A stretch of DNA of 64,000 nt, taken from positions 288,526 through 352,525 of the forward strand of contig NZ_BBWQ01000010.1 in the NCBI RefSeq assembly GCF_001463885.1. Reading direction: 5' to 3'. Every line of letters begins with the position of its first letter. Positions within the stretch are counted from its first letter, which is position 1. The position numbers and the translations under genes are program-made. Origin of the DNA: Aureimonas altamirensis (GTDB taxonomy: Bacteria; Pseudomonadota; Alphaproteobacteria; Rhizobiales; Rhizobiaceae). The notes under the pieces are model-generated. The model worked only from the letters and a program-made list of their open reading frames with translations. It was not told the origin of the DNA and made no database searches. Positions 38,863 to 49,540 of the stretch are shown in pieces.

Positions 38863-40458
38863 ATGAAGAACCGGACCTGGTTTGCATTCCTGAGTTCCGC
38901 CGTGCTCGGCACGGCCATCCTGACCATTCCGGCCGGCGCGGAAACGCTCAGGCGCGGCAATGCCGGGGAACCGCAGACGCTGGACCAGGCCCACACCTCC
39001 ATCGATGTCGAGGCCAATATCCTCAAGGACCTTTACGAAGGCCTGACCATCTACGGCCCCGACGGCGAACTCGTACCCGGCACGGCGGAAAGCTGGACCG
39101 TGTCGGACGACGGCACCGTCTATACGTTCAAGCTGCGCGCCGATGCCAACTGGTCCAATGGAGACCCGGTAACGGCGGATGATTTCGTCTATTCGTTCCG
39201 CCGGCTGCAGAATCCGGAGACGGCGGCGGGCTATGCCAACATCCTCTACCCGATCAAGAATGCCGAGGCGATCAACACTAGCGGCATGCCGGTGGACCAG
39301 CTTGGCATGCGGGCCGTGGACGCCAAGACGCTGGAGATCACGCTCGAACGTCCGACGCCCTTCTTCCTGGAGCTTCTGTCGCACCAGACGGGCCTTCCGG
39401 TGCATCCGGCCACCGTCGAGGCCGAGGGCGGAAATTTCGTGCGGCCCGGTACGATGGTGTCCAACGGCGCCTTCAAGCTGACGGAGCAGGTCGCCAACGA
39501 TCACATCACCGTCGCCCGCAACGACGAATATTGGGATGCCGCCAATGTCGCGCTGGACAGCGTGATCTTCTACCCGATCGAGGACCAGGCCGCCGCGTTG
39601 CGGCGGTTCCAGGCCGGCGAACTGGATATCAACAAGGAGTTTCCCGCCGACCAGCTCCAATATCTGCGCGAGCAGCTTGGCGAAGCGGTCCGGGTGACGC
39701 CGTACCTTTCGACCTATTACTACACGTTCGACACGCGCACCGCGCCCTTCGACAACGTCGATGTCCGCCGTGCCTTGTCCATGGCGGTGGACCGCGACTT
39801 CCTGTCGGAGGAAATCTACGGCGGGGCGCAATTGCCGGTCTATGCGATGGTGCCTCCGGGCATGGAGCATTACGGCGAGCCCGCCGAGGCGGATTTTGCC
39901 GAAATGAGCCAGCTCGACCGCGAGGACGAGGCCGTCAGGCTGATCGACGAGGCGGGCTACGGCCCCGGCGGCAAGCCGCTGGCGGTTGAAATCCGCTACA
40001 ACACGAACGCCAATCACGAGCGGGTGGCAACGGCCATCGCCGACATGTGGTCCACGGTACTGGGCGCAAATGTAACGCTGACCAATCTCGACGTCTCGTC
40101 CCATTATGCCTACCTGCAGGAAGGTGGCGCCTTCAACGTGGCGCGTGCGGGCTGGGTGGCCGACTATGCCGATCCGGAAAATTTCCTGGCGCTCAGCCTG
40201 TCGAGCAACAAGACCTTCAACTACGCGCATTGGAGCAATGCCGAGTTCGACGCGCTGATGGCGCAGTCCTACAATGAGCGCGATGTCGAGAAGCGGTCCG
40301 GCCTCATGCACCAGGCCGAGACCATCCTGATGCAGGAACAGCCGGTCGTGCCTTTGATGAACACGGCCTCGCTATGGCTCGTGTCCGACAAGGTTTCCGG
40401 CTGGGAGGACAACGCGGTCAACGTGCACCTGTCCAAATATCTGACGGTCGAGCGGTAG
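38863..40458 (+). CDS. oppA: peptide ABC transporter substrate-binding protein (OppA-like)
   Basis: Periplasmic solute-binding protein of the SBP_bac_5 family that captures oligopeptides for the following permease. A cleavable signal peptide ends at PAGA|ETLRRG (about residue 26). Family blocks: GTAESWTVSDDGTVYTFKLRADANWSNGDPVTADDFVYSFRR, NGAFKLTEQV, and NVDVRRALSMAVDRDFL. 531 residues is normal for OppA. GGAGG lies seven bases before the ATG. It is the first gene of oppA-oppB-oppC-oppDF. Confidence 0.93.
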   Translation: MKNRTWFAFLSSAVLGTAILTIPAGAETLRRGNAGEPQTLDQAHTSIDVEANILKDLYEGLTIYGPDGELVPGTAESWTVSDDGTVYTFKLRADANWSNGDPVTADDFVYSFRRLQNPETAAGYANILYPIKNAEAINTSGMPVDQLGMRAVDAKTLEITLERPTPFFLELLSHQTGLPVHPATVEAEGGNFVRPGTMVSNGAFKLTEQVANDHITVARNDEYWDAANVALDSVIFYPIEDQAAALRRFQAGELDINKEFPADQLQYLREQLGEAVRVTPYLSTYYYTFDTRTAPFDNVDVRRALSMAVDRDFLSEEIYGGAQLPVYAMVPPGMEHYGEPAEADFAEMSQLDREDEAVRLIDEAGYGPGGKPLAVEIRYNTNANHERVATAIADMWSTVLGANVTLTNLDVSSHYAYLQEGGAFNVARAGWVADYADPENFLALSLSSNKTFNYAHWSNAEFDALMAQSYNERDVEKRSGLMHQAETILMQEQPVVPLMNTASLWLVSDKVSGWEDNAVNVHLSKYLTVER

Positions 40459-40480
40459 GCCGGCGACCCGGCCGAAATCC

Positions 40481-41404
40481 ATGTTCCGGTTCGTTTCCCA
40501 CCGGCTGATGAGCGCCGTGCCTACGGTCTTCATCGTCGTCACCCTGTCGTTCTTCCTGATGCGGCTTGCGCCGGGCGGTCCTTTCAACCTGGAAAGGCCG
40601 CTGCCACCGGCGACGATGGCCAACATCATGGCGACGTTCCAGCTCGACCAGCCGCTCTATGTGCAATACGGCACCTATCTGAAAAACGCCCTGATTGGCG
40701 ATTTCGGACCAAGCTATATCTACCGCGACTATTCGGTGGCGGAGCTGATCATGCAGGCCCTGCCCTATTCGATCACGCTTGGCCTCTGGGCGCTCGCCTT
40801 CGCCCTCGTCGGCGGCGTCACGGCCGGCGTCATCGCAGCCCTGCGCCAGAACGGCTGGGTCGACTATGCCGTGATGAGCGTCGCGACGGTCGGCGTGACC
40901 ATTCCCAACTTCGTCGTGGGGCCGCTGATGTCGCTGGTCTTCGCGGTGATCCTGTCCCTGGTGCCGGCTGGCGGCTGGGGCGATGGCGGCTTCCGCAATC
41001 TCGTTCTGCCGGTCATCGCGCTCGGCCTTCCGCAACTCGCCGTCTTTGCACGGCTGACGCGCGGCTCGATGATCGAGGCTCTGCGCACCGACCATATCCG
41101 CACCGCGCGGGCCTATGGCCTGCCCGCCCGCAGCGTCGTCGTCACGCATGCGATGCGCGGTGCGATGCTGCCAATCGTGTCCTATCTGGCGCCATGCTGC
41201 GCGGCGCTCCTGACCGGCTCGACGGTGGTGGAGACCATCTTCACCATCCCCGGTGTCGGCCGCTACTTCGTGGAAGGCGCGCTGAACCGCGACTACACAT
41301 TGGTTATGGGCACGGTCATCCTGATCTCCGTCTTCATCATCGTGTTCAACCTTCTGGTCGACATCCTCTACGCGCTGCTGGACCCGAGGATTCGCCATGA
41401 CTGA
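40481..41404 (+). CDS. oppB: oligopeptide ABC transporter permease OppB
   Basis: Inner-membrane permease of 307 residues with six predicted helices. The binding-protein-dependent transport signature includes the EAA loop TDHIRTARAYGLPARSVVVTHAMRGAMLPIVSYLAP. The N-terminal RFVSHRLMSAVPTVFIVVTLSFFLMRLAPGGPF is typical of OppB/DppB. It starts 22 bases after oppA, and its last 8 bases overlap oppC. Confidence 0.95.
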   Translation: MFRFVSHRLMSAVPTVFIVVTLSFFLMRLAPGGPFNLERPLPPATMANIMATFQLDQPLYVQYGTYLKNALIGDFGPSYIYRDYSVAELIMQALPYSITLGLWALAFALVGGVTAGVIAALRQNGWVDYAVMSVATVGVTIPNFVVGPLMSLVFAVILSLVPAGGWGDGGFRNLVLPVIALGLPQLAVFARLTRGSMIEALRTDHIRTARAYGLPARSVVVTHAMRGAMLPIVSYLAPCCAALLTGSTVVETIFTIPGVGRYFVEGALNRDYTLVMGTVILISVFIIVFNLLVDILYALLDPRIRHD

Positions 41405-42542
41405 TCTTTCGGCAGAGGCGCCGGCACCGGCACCGGCGCCGGCGGCGCAGACGCGCAGCAGAAGCCTGCTGCAACTGGCGCTGATGCGGCTGCGCCGCAA
41501 CCGCGCCGCCATGGCCGGCCTGGTCGTGCTGGTACTGGTGACGCTGTTCTCCTTCGGCGGGCCGCATCTGATCGACCACCGCTACGACCAGGTCTTCGCT
41601 TCCTATGTGGCGGTTCCGCCGAGCCTGGAGCCTCTCCCGCGCGAGGCCGATCTGCAGGCCGCGGTCGAGGGCGTCACGCGCCGCGCCCGGGTCGACCTTG
41701 CCGACTTCACCATCGAGGACGGCGCGTTCCGGGCAAGCATCACAAGCGAGCGGGAGATCGATCCGCGCGTGACCCGCTATTTCGACCGCGTCAACGAGTT
41801 TGCCGGGTCGCAGGTCGAGGAGGCCTCGGCGGACGGCCGCAGCATGGTCGTGACCGGCCGGGTGCAGCAGGCGCTGTTTCCCTTCGGCACCGACCGCAAC
41901 GGGCGCGACCTTCTGGTGCGTACGATGGTCGGCGGGCAGATATCGCTGGTCATCGGCGTCCTCGCCTCCATCGTCGCCCTCGTCATCGGCGTCACCTATG
42001 GGGCCATCGCCGGCTATCTGGGCGGGCGCGTCGACAATGTCATGATGCGGCTGGTTGAGATCCTCTATTCCCTGCCCTTCGTCTTTCTCGTCATCATGCT
42101 GGTCGTCTTCTTCGGCCGTTCCTTCGTGCTGATCTTCATCGTGATCGGGCTGGTGGAATGGCTCGACATGGCCCGTATCGTGCGCGGGCAGACCCTGTCT
42201 CTCAAGCGGCGCGAGTTCGTGGCCGCCGCCGAGGCGATGGGGCTGACCGACTGGCAGATCATACGCCGGCACATCATCCCCAATACGATCGGCCCTGTCG
42301 TCGTCTTCGTCACCATCGTCGTGCCCAAGGTGATCCTGCTCGAAAGCTTCCTGTCCTTCCTGGGCCTCGGCGTGCAGGCGCCGCTGACCAGTTGGGGCGC
42401 CCTCATCTCGGAAGGCGCGGCCACCATACAGGCGACGCCCTGGCTGCTGATCTTCCCGGCCACCTTCTTCTGCGTCACGCTGTTCGCGCTCAACTTCATC
42501 GGCGACGGGCTGCGCGACGCCTTCGACCCCAAGGATCGCTGA
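41397..42542 (+). CDS. oppC: oligopeptide ABC transporter permease OppC
   Basis: Second permease, 381 residues. After the first helix (AGLVVLVLVTLFSFGG, about 41-58) there is a large hydrophilic periplasmic insert of about 100 residues (to about 158, ALFPFGTDRNGRDLL) containing charged beta-rich sequence. Five more helices follow, with the EAA loop KRREFVAAAEAMGLTDWQIIRRHIIPNTIGP. The insert makes it longer than E. coli OppC (about 300). An alanine/proline repeat (APAPAPAPAAQ) marks the N terminus. It is coupled to oppB by overlap. Confidence 0.93.
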   Translation: MTDLSAEAPAPAPAPAAQTRSRSLLQLALMRLRRNRAAMAGLVVLVLVTLFSFGGPHLIDHRYDQVFASYVAVPPSLEPLPREADLQAAVEGVTRRARVDLADFTIEDGAFRASITSEREIDPRVTRYFDRVNEFAGSQVEEASADGRSMVVTGRVQQALFPFGTDRNGRDLLVRTMVGGQISLVIGVLASIVALVIGVTYGAIAGYLGGRVDNVMMRLVEILYSLPFVFLVIMLVVFFGRSFVLIFIVIGLVEWLDMARIVRGQTLSLKRREFVAAAEAMGLTDWQIIRRHIIPNTIGPVVVFVTIVVPKVILLESFLSFLGLGVQAPLTSWGALISEGAATIQATPWLLIFPATFFCVTLFALNFIGDGLRDAFDPKDR

Positions 42543-42544
42543 CG

Positions 42545-44200
<1,656 letters not shown>

Positions 44201-45281
44201 TGCACGTCGCCCTTGACGGTCCGCTCGAAGGCTTCGTTGATGTCCTTCATGCGGATCATCTCGATATCGCAGACGATGCCGTGCTCGGAGCAGAAATCCA
44301 GCATCTCCTGCGTCTCGGCAATGCCCCCGATCAGCGATCCCGCCAGCGACCGGCGCCTGAAAATGAGCGGGAAGCCGGCGACCGGCGGCTCGATGGGCTC
44401 CAGCACGCCCACGATGATCTGTGTACCGTCGCGCTTGAGGGCGTTGTTATACGGGTTCAGATCATGCGGCACAGGCACCGTGTTCAACACGAAATCCAGC
44501 GTCTCCGCGACCGCGTTCATCTGCTCCTCGTCGGTCGACAGCACCACATGGTGCACCCCGAGCGCGCGGGCCTCGGCTTCCTTCGACTTAGAGCGGGTGA
44601 ACAGCGTCACCTCGGCGCCGAGCGCCACACCGAACTTGATTGCCATATGTCCGAGCCCGCCAAGCCCGACGACGCCGAGCTTGTGCCCCTTGCCCACCTT
44701 CCAGTGGCGCAGCGGCGAATAGGTCGTGATGCCGGCGCACAGCAGCGGCGCCGAGGCGGCCAGATCCAGCCCCTCGGGCATGCGGAGCACGAATGCCTCG
44801 CGTACGATGATCTGGTCCGAGTAGCCGCCATAGGTGGGCAGGCCGTCCTGCTTGTCCGTGTCGGCATAGGTCTGCGTCATGCCCTTTTCGCAGTACTGCT
44901 CCAGCCCATCGGCGCAGGAGGGGCAATCCTGGCAGGAATCGACCATGCAGCCGACGCCAACATTGTCGCCCGGCTTGAACGCGGTGACGGCCGCGCCGAC
45001 CTCGGTCACCCGACCGACGATCTCGTGTCCGGGAACCAGCGGATAGGTGGCCACGCCCCAGTCGTTGCGGACCTGGTGGATATCGGAGTGGCAGACGCCG
45101 CAATGGGTGATTTCGATGCGGACATCGTCATCCCGCAGGTCGCGCCGCTCGAAGCTCCAAGGCTTCATAGGCTCGTTGGCAGCCGTGCAGGCAAAGCCAT
45201 AGCTCTGGATCATCTTCAGTCCCTTCGGGTCGGAAAAGTGTGAACCGGAGATAAGGCCCGTTGGCCGGATGGGAAGCGTTG

Positions 45282-46310
45282 TCAGCCGAACTTTCGGCGG
45301 CGGAAGGCTGCCCGCGTCTCTGCCACGAACCGATTACCGAGCGACGAAGGCTCGAAAACCAGATCGACCTCCAGCACGCTCGCCTGCGCCAGAAGCTGCC
45401 GGGCGGCATGCCCCTCACCCGCCAGTCGTGCCGCATCCTTGCGCGTCGTGACGAGGTGCAGCGCATCGCGCGCGGCATCGGCCATCAGTTCCGATATCTC
45501 TGCCGGTTGAAGCGGGTGGTGATCCGGAAAATCGCGCGTGCGGACAAGGTCCGCCCCGACGGCGCGCAGCGAGCGATAGAATTTCTCAGGATCGGCGATG
45601 CCGGCGAACGCCAGCACCCGCCGTCCGGCCAGTGCATGGGCGCGCGGCTCCAGGCGCGCCTCGAAGACGGGCTTGCCGCCGCGTGCCGTCAGGCGGATGG
45701 CCTGCGCGCCGGCGGCGCCCTCGCCGATCACCAACAGGGCGTCCGCGTGGCGGATCTGGTCTTTGAGCGGCGCACGCAGGGGGCCGGACGGCACCACCTG
45801 CCCGTTGCCGAGGCCACGCCCGGCATCGATGGCGAGAAGGGCGAAGTCGATGCACAGGCGGGCGCTCTGGAAGCCATCGTCCATGATGATGAAATCGACA
45901 CCGACGGTGTCCACCAGATAGCGCGCCCCTGCGCCCCTGTCCTTTGCCACGACGGTCGGCGCCCGCGCCGCCAGAAGCAGCGGTTCATCGCCCACCAGCC
46001 GTGCTGCATGCGTGTCAGGGTCCACGAGCAGCGGGCCTGCAGCCGATCCGCCATAGCCGCGCGACAGGAAGCCGGGGCGCAGGCCGGCGGCCTCGGCCGC
46101 GCCGGCCATGGCCAGTGCGGTCGGCGTCTTTCCGCCGCCCCCAACCGTAAAGTTTCCGATGCACAGGACGGGCACGTCCACCGCCTCGCGGCGGCCCTTG
46201 TCCATGCGCCGTCGCGCGATGGCGCCATAGATCGCCGATGCGGGCCGCAGCGCGAGCGCCGCCCACTGCGACCCTCCCCACCAGAAGGCAGGGGTTTCGC
46301 CACCCATCAT
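45282..46310 (-). CDS. lpxK: tetraacyldisaccharide 4'-kinase LpxK
   Basis: Inner-membrane kinase that phosphorylates the 4' position of the lipid A disaccharide. The P-loop GNFTVGGGGKTP is at residues 52-63. FLSRGYGG, VVAKDRGAGAR and the DDGFQ block (IIMDDGFQSARL) are all family signatures. 342 residues is normal. The ATG pair at 46310/46307 overlaps the waaA stop, so the genes are coupled. It is the last gene of the envelope cluster on the minus strand. Confidence 0.96.
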   Translation of the reverse strand: MMGGETPAFWWGGSQWAALALRPASAIYGAIARRRMDKGRREAVDVPVLCIGNFTVGGGGKTPTALAMAGAAEAAGLRPGFLSRGYGGSAAGPLLVDPDTHAARLVGDEPLLLAARAPTVVAKDRGAGARYLVDTVGVDFIIMDDGFQSARLCIDFALLAIDAGRGLGNGQVVPSGPLRAPLKDQIRHADALLVIGEGAAGAQAIRLTARGGKPVFEARLEPRAHALAGRRVLAFAGIADPEKFYRSLRAVGADLVRTRDFPDHHPLQPAEISELMADAARDALHLVTTRKDAARLAGEGHAARQLLAQASVLEVDLVFEPSSLGNRFVAETRAAFRRRKFG

Positions 46311-47641
46311 CGATGCGGATCGCCGCGCTGTCGACGCTCGAAATTGAGGGTCAGGCGCAACGGATGCAGAAAAGGCTCCAGCGCCTGCATCGTGCGGGAC
46401 AGGGCGCCGCGCATCTCATGCACGCTGGCCTTGCCGGCGGCGCTCATTGCCGCGCGTGCCTCCACGTCGGTCAGCAGAAGCTCCACCTCTTCGGCAAGCT
46501 GTTCGCCATCCTTGACGATGCGCGCGCCGCCATTCTTGATCAGGCGCTGGTAAATATCCCGGAAGTTCTGGACATAGCGCCCGGACAGGACGGCCGTACC
46601 CAGCATCGCGGCCTCCAGCGGGTTCTGCCCGCCCTCTCCGGCCAAGGAGCGGCCCACGAAGGCCACTTCCGTCAGCCGCAGATAAAGACCCATCTCTCCC
46701 ACCGTGTCGCCCAGATAGATATCGGTGGTCGGATCGGGCATTTCCCCCAGCGAGCGGCGCGCGACGCGCAGCCCCTTGCCCGTCAGCTCCTTGACGATTT
46801 CCGGCGCCCGTTCCACGTGACGCGGCACGATGATCGTCATCAGGCGCGGCAGCCGCTCGGAAACCTTGCGATGGACGTCGGCGATGATCGCCTCTTCACC
46901 GGCATGGGTGGATACGGCGGCAAAGGTGGGGCGCCGGGCAATGGCCTGCGCCAGCGCCAAAGCGGCCTCCCGGTCCGGCAGGGGCGGCGGCGCGGTGTCG
47001 GCCTTCAGGTTGCCGGCCACCGTGACGCTGCGCGCACCCAGCATGTGGAACCGCTCGCCGTCGACATCCGACTGCGCCACGATCTGCGAGATGTTTTCCA
47101 GGAGGGCCTCGGCCAGCGCCGGCACGGCGCGCCAACGGCGGAAGGAGCGGTCTGACAGCCGGGCATTGACCAGCACCTGCGGTATGCGGCGCTTGGTCAG
47201 CTCCATCAGCGTCATCGGCCAGATTTCGCTTTCCGCGACGATGGCGACATCTGGACGCCAGTGGTCGAGGAAGCGTCCGACGGACTGCTTCAGATCCAGC
47301 GGCACATATTGGTGGATGACGGCATCGGAAAGGCGTTCCCTGACGATGGCAGCGGAGGTGACCGTGCCCGTCGTCATGACGATGGTGAAGCCTTCATTGG
47401 CGATCTCACGCACCAGCGGCGCGACAGCGGCGCTTTCGCCGATCGAGGCTGCATGGATCCACACCAGTGGCCCGCCTTCGGGGCGTACCGCATCGGTAAA
47501 GCCATACCGCTCGCGCCGCCGCCTCGGGTCTTCCTTGCCGCGTGCGGCCCGCCAGCCGACATAGGCTCCAAGCATCGGATATGCGAGGGACCCCACCAGC
47601 CTGTACGTGGTCAGAACGCCCCGCGCCCAGCCGTCACTCAT
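46307..47641 (-). CDS. waaA: 3-deoxy-D-manno-octulosonic acid transferase WaaA
   Basis: GT30 enzyme that adds Kdo to lipid IVA in the inner membrane. Family blocks: an N-terminal membrane-associated helix, RRRRERYGF, PLVWIHAASIGESAAVAPLV with the catalytic glutamate, VAESEIWPMTL, and near 322-340 AFVGRSLAGEGGQNPLEAA. 444 residues is normal. The start overlaps the DUF374 acyltransferase stop by eight bases, and the stop overlaps the lpxK start. Confidence 0.96.
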   Translation of the reverse strand: MSDGWARGVLTTYRLVGSLAYPMLGAYVGWRAARGKEDPRRRRERYGFTDAVRPEGGPLVWIHAASIGESAAVAPLVREIANEGFTIVMTTGTVTSAAIVRERLSDAVIHQYVPLDLKQSVGRFLDHWRPDVAIVAESEIWPMTLMELTKRRIPQVLVNARLSDRSFRRWRAVPALAEALLENISQIVAQSDVDGERFHMLGARSVTVAGNLKADTAPPPLPDREAALALAQAIARRPTFAAVSTHAGEEAIIADVHRKVSERLPRLMTIIVPRHVERAPEIVKELTGKGLRVARRSLGEMPDPTTDIYLGDTVGEMGLYLRLTEVAFVGRSLAGEGGQNPLEAAMLGTAVLSGRYVQNFRDIYQRLIKNGGARIVKDGEQLAEEVELLLTDVEARAAMSAAGKASVHEMRGALSRTMQALEPFLHPLRLTLNFERRQRGDPHR

Positions 47642-48437
47642 GCGCGCTACCTGCCTCTGCCTGATCGCCGTCGGCCAATGCGATGGCGCGGCGATTGGCC
47701 GTTTCTATGGCCAGCGTAACCTGCCGGCGGATTTCTTCCATCGTTGCATCGTCGGCATCGGCCGGAACATGGATAGGCTCTCCCATCCACACCGCCATAC
47801 GACCCAGCGGAAGCGGGATCGTGGTCTTGTCCCAGCTTCGCTGCACCACGTGCCTGCGGCTCGTCACGGCGGCAGCCGGGATGATCGGCCGCCCGGACAT
47901 GCGGGCCAGAGTCACCACACCCAGGCCGGCCTCTCGCGGGGTGCCCTTCGGGACATCGGCGATCATGCACACGCCGCGCCCCTCCTTGAGGAAGCGTCGA
48001 AGCTGGATCAGCGCCTTCACGCCACCCTTTTCCGAGGCCGCATGCCGGACCCGCCCGCCCGATCCGCGCACGGTGCCGATGCCGAACCGCTCGACCACGT
48101 CGGCATTGATGGCGGCATCCACATTGCGCGACAACAGCGCGACATAGGGCAGTTCACGCGGACGGAAGAAGGGGGCCAGAAGATGCTGCCCGTGCCAGAG
48201 GGCGACGATGGCGGGATGCTCTTTCGTCAGGATGGCACGCCAGTCGGACGAGCCATCGGCAATGCGTTGCGTGGCGCGGATCGCCTGCAGCACGCCGTAG
48301 ATGGCGGCGCCACCGACACGCACCGCCGCACCGGACCGCCCCAGCGCGCGCAACTGGCGCCGCAGAAAGCGTCGCCTGTCCCCGCGCTGTCTGCCGCTCT
48401 CGCCCTGCTGGTCGTCCGATGGCACGCCGTCTCTCAT
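47634..48437 (-). CDS. DUF374 lysophospholipid acyltransferase family protein
   Basis: Acyltransferase-like protein of about 267 residues with the DUF374 core: HPAIVALWHGQHLLAPF, then VALLSRNVDAAINADVVERFGIGTVRGSGGR and MIADVPKGTPREAGLGVVTLARMSGRPIIP. The family commonly lies beside waaA and lpxK and is thought to act in lipid A or envelope lipid maturation; the exact acyl acceptor is unknown. The ATG at 48437 has no clear ribosome binding site and the frame is open upstream, so the start is uncertain. It overlaps waaA by eight bases. Confidence 0.88.
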   Translation of the reverse strand: MRDGVPSDDQQGESGRQRGDRRRFLRRQLRALGRSGAAVRVGGAAIYGVLQAIRATQRIADGSSDWRAILTKEHPAIVALWHGQHLLAPFFRPRELPYVALLSRNVDAAINADVVERFGIGTVRGSGGRVRHAASEKGGVKALIQLRRFLKEGRGVCMIADVPKGTPREAGLGVVTLARMSGRPIIPAAAVTSRRHVVQRSWDKTTIPLPLGRMAVWMGEPIHVPADADDATMEEIRRQVTLAIETANRRAIALADGDQAEAGSAHE

Positions 48438-48456
48438 CGCCCGTGAAAGCCGCGCA

Positions 48457-48696
48457 TCATGCGCCTGCTTCCGGCTCCAGCAGACGGTGCATATGCACGA
48501 TGAAGTAGCGCATGGCGGCGTTGTCCACCGTGGCCTGCGCCTTGCCGCGCCAGGCCGCCAGCGCCGACGAGTAATCGGGGAAGATGCCGACGATGTCGAG
48601 GTCGTCGAGATTGCGGAAGGAAAGACCGTTGAGGCTTTCAAGCTCGCCGCCGAAAACCAGATGCAGCCTCTGCTTGGGGATGCTCTCTTCAATCAT
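48457..48696 (-). CDS. DUF4170 domain protein
   Basis: 79-residue protein with the DUF4170 pattern RLHLVFGGELESL, then DIVGIFPDYSSALAAWRGKAQATVDNAAMRYFIVHMHRLLEPE. Its function is unknown; the family almost always accompanies the waaA-lpxK cluster in Hyphomicrobiales. The ATG at 48696 has AAGGA nine bases upstream, which decides it over an upstream in-frame ATG at 48744. It lies 19 bases before the acyltransferase gene. Confidence 0.9.
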   Translation of the reverse strand: MIEESIPKQRLHLVFGGELESLNGLSFRNLDDLDIVGIFPDYSSALAAWRGKAQATVDNAAMRYFIVHMHRLLEPEAGA

Positions 48697-48752
48697 CGTC
48701 TGTCGTCCTTGTCGGCAATGCTGCTGTGCGGGGATGCTTGCCACGAAACCGG

Positions 48753-49538
48753 CTATTCGTGCAAGGAAGCAGCGATCTCCTGCAGGCGCGGCAGCACGCC
48801 CTTTCCGCCTGCGATCAGCAGGCCGTGACGTCGCGGCGTCAAGTTGTAGTTATGATGCTGGCCGACACCATTCAGCAGCGCACCGCCCGCCCTGTCGAGG
48901 ATGAGGTCGGCGGCGGCGATGTCCCAGTCGTTCGCCCTCGGCTGGACGATGGTCCCGTCGAGCCGGCCGCGCGCCACCTGCGCCAGGCGGTAGGCAAGAG
49001 ACGGTATCGACGCCGCAAGGTCGATGCGTGCGGCATCCGCCGCGCTCAACCGCCGCCGCACCCCATCCGGAAGCGACAGCGTCATGCGCTCTCCGGCGAT
49101 CTGCGGTAGTTGCGCGAGTTCCTGGCCGTTGATCTGGGCAGGCCCGTCGGCGAAGGCGGTGAAGATTTCGCCGGTGACGGGAGCGTGGATCACGCCATGC
49201 GTCGGGCGCCCTCCCTCGATGACGGCCAGTGCTACGCACCATGTGGTCTCGCCGCGCAGAAAAGACCGGGTCCCGTCGATCGGGTCGACGACGAAGAAGC
49301 GCTCCTCGGACCCGCTGGGCGGCTCTGCCGCCGTCTCTTCCGAAACCCAGCCATAGCGTGGCCGCGCCGACAGAAGGAAATCCCGAAGGAAGCCGTCCAC
49401 GGCAAGGTCGGCCTGGCTGACGGGAGAGTTCCCCTCTTTCCAGAAGACTTCCGGATCCTGCCTGAAATAGCCGAGCGCGATCCGGGCGGCCTCGCCGGCC
49501 GCTCGCTGGAGCAGGACGAGATCGTCGACGGATCGCAC
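48753..49538 (-). CDS. cysQ: 3'(2'),5'-bisphosphate nucleotidase CysQ family
   Basis: Inositol-monophosphatase-superfamily phosphatase, probably hydrolysing PAP from sulfate assimilation. Metal-binding motifs are present: VSEETA, VVDPIDGTRSFLRG (near 82-95) and NDWDIAAADLIL (near 204-215). 261 residues is normal. It lies between pmbA (two bases upstream) and DUF4170 (56 bases downstream). An inositol-phosphatase activity cannot be excluded from sequence alone. Confidence 0.88.
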   Translation of the reverse strand: MRSVDDLVLLQRAAGEAARIALGYFRQDPEVFWKEGNSPVSQADLAVDGFLRDFLLSARPRYGWVSEETAAEPPSGSEERFFVVDPIDGTRSFLRGETTWCVALAVIEGGRPTHGVIHAPVTGEIFTAFADGPAQINGQELAQLPQIAGERMTLSLPDGVRRRLSAADAARIDLAASIPSLAYRLAQVARGRLDGTIVQPRANDWDIAAADLILDRAGGALLNGVGQHHNYNLTPRRHGLLIAGGKGVLPRLQEIAASLHE

Positions 49539-49540
49539 GT

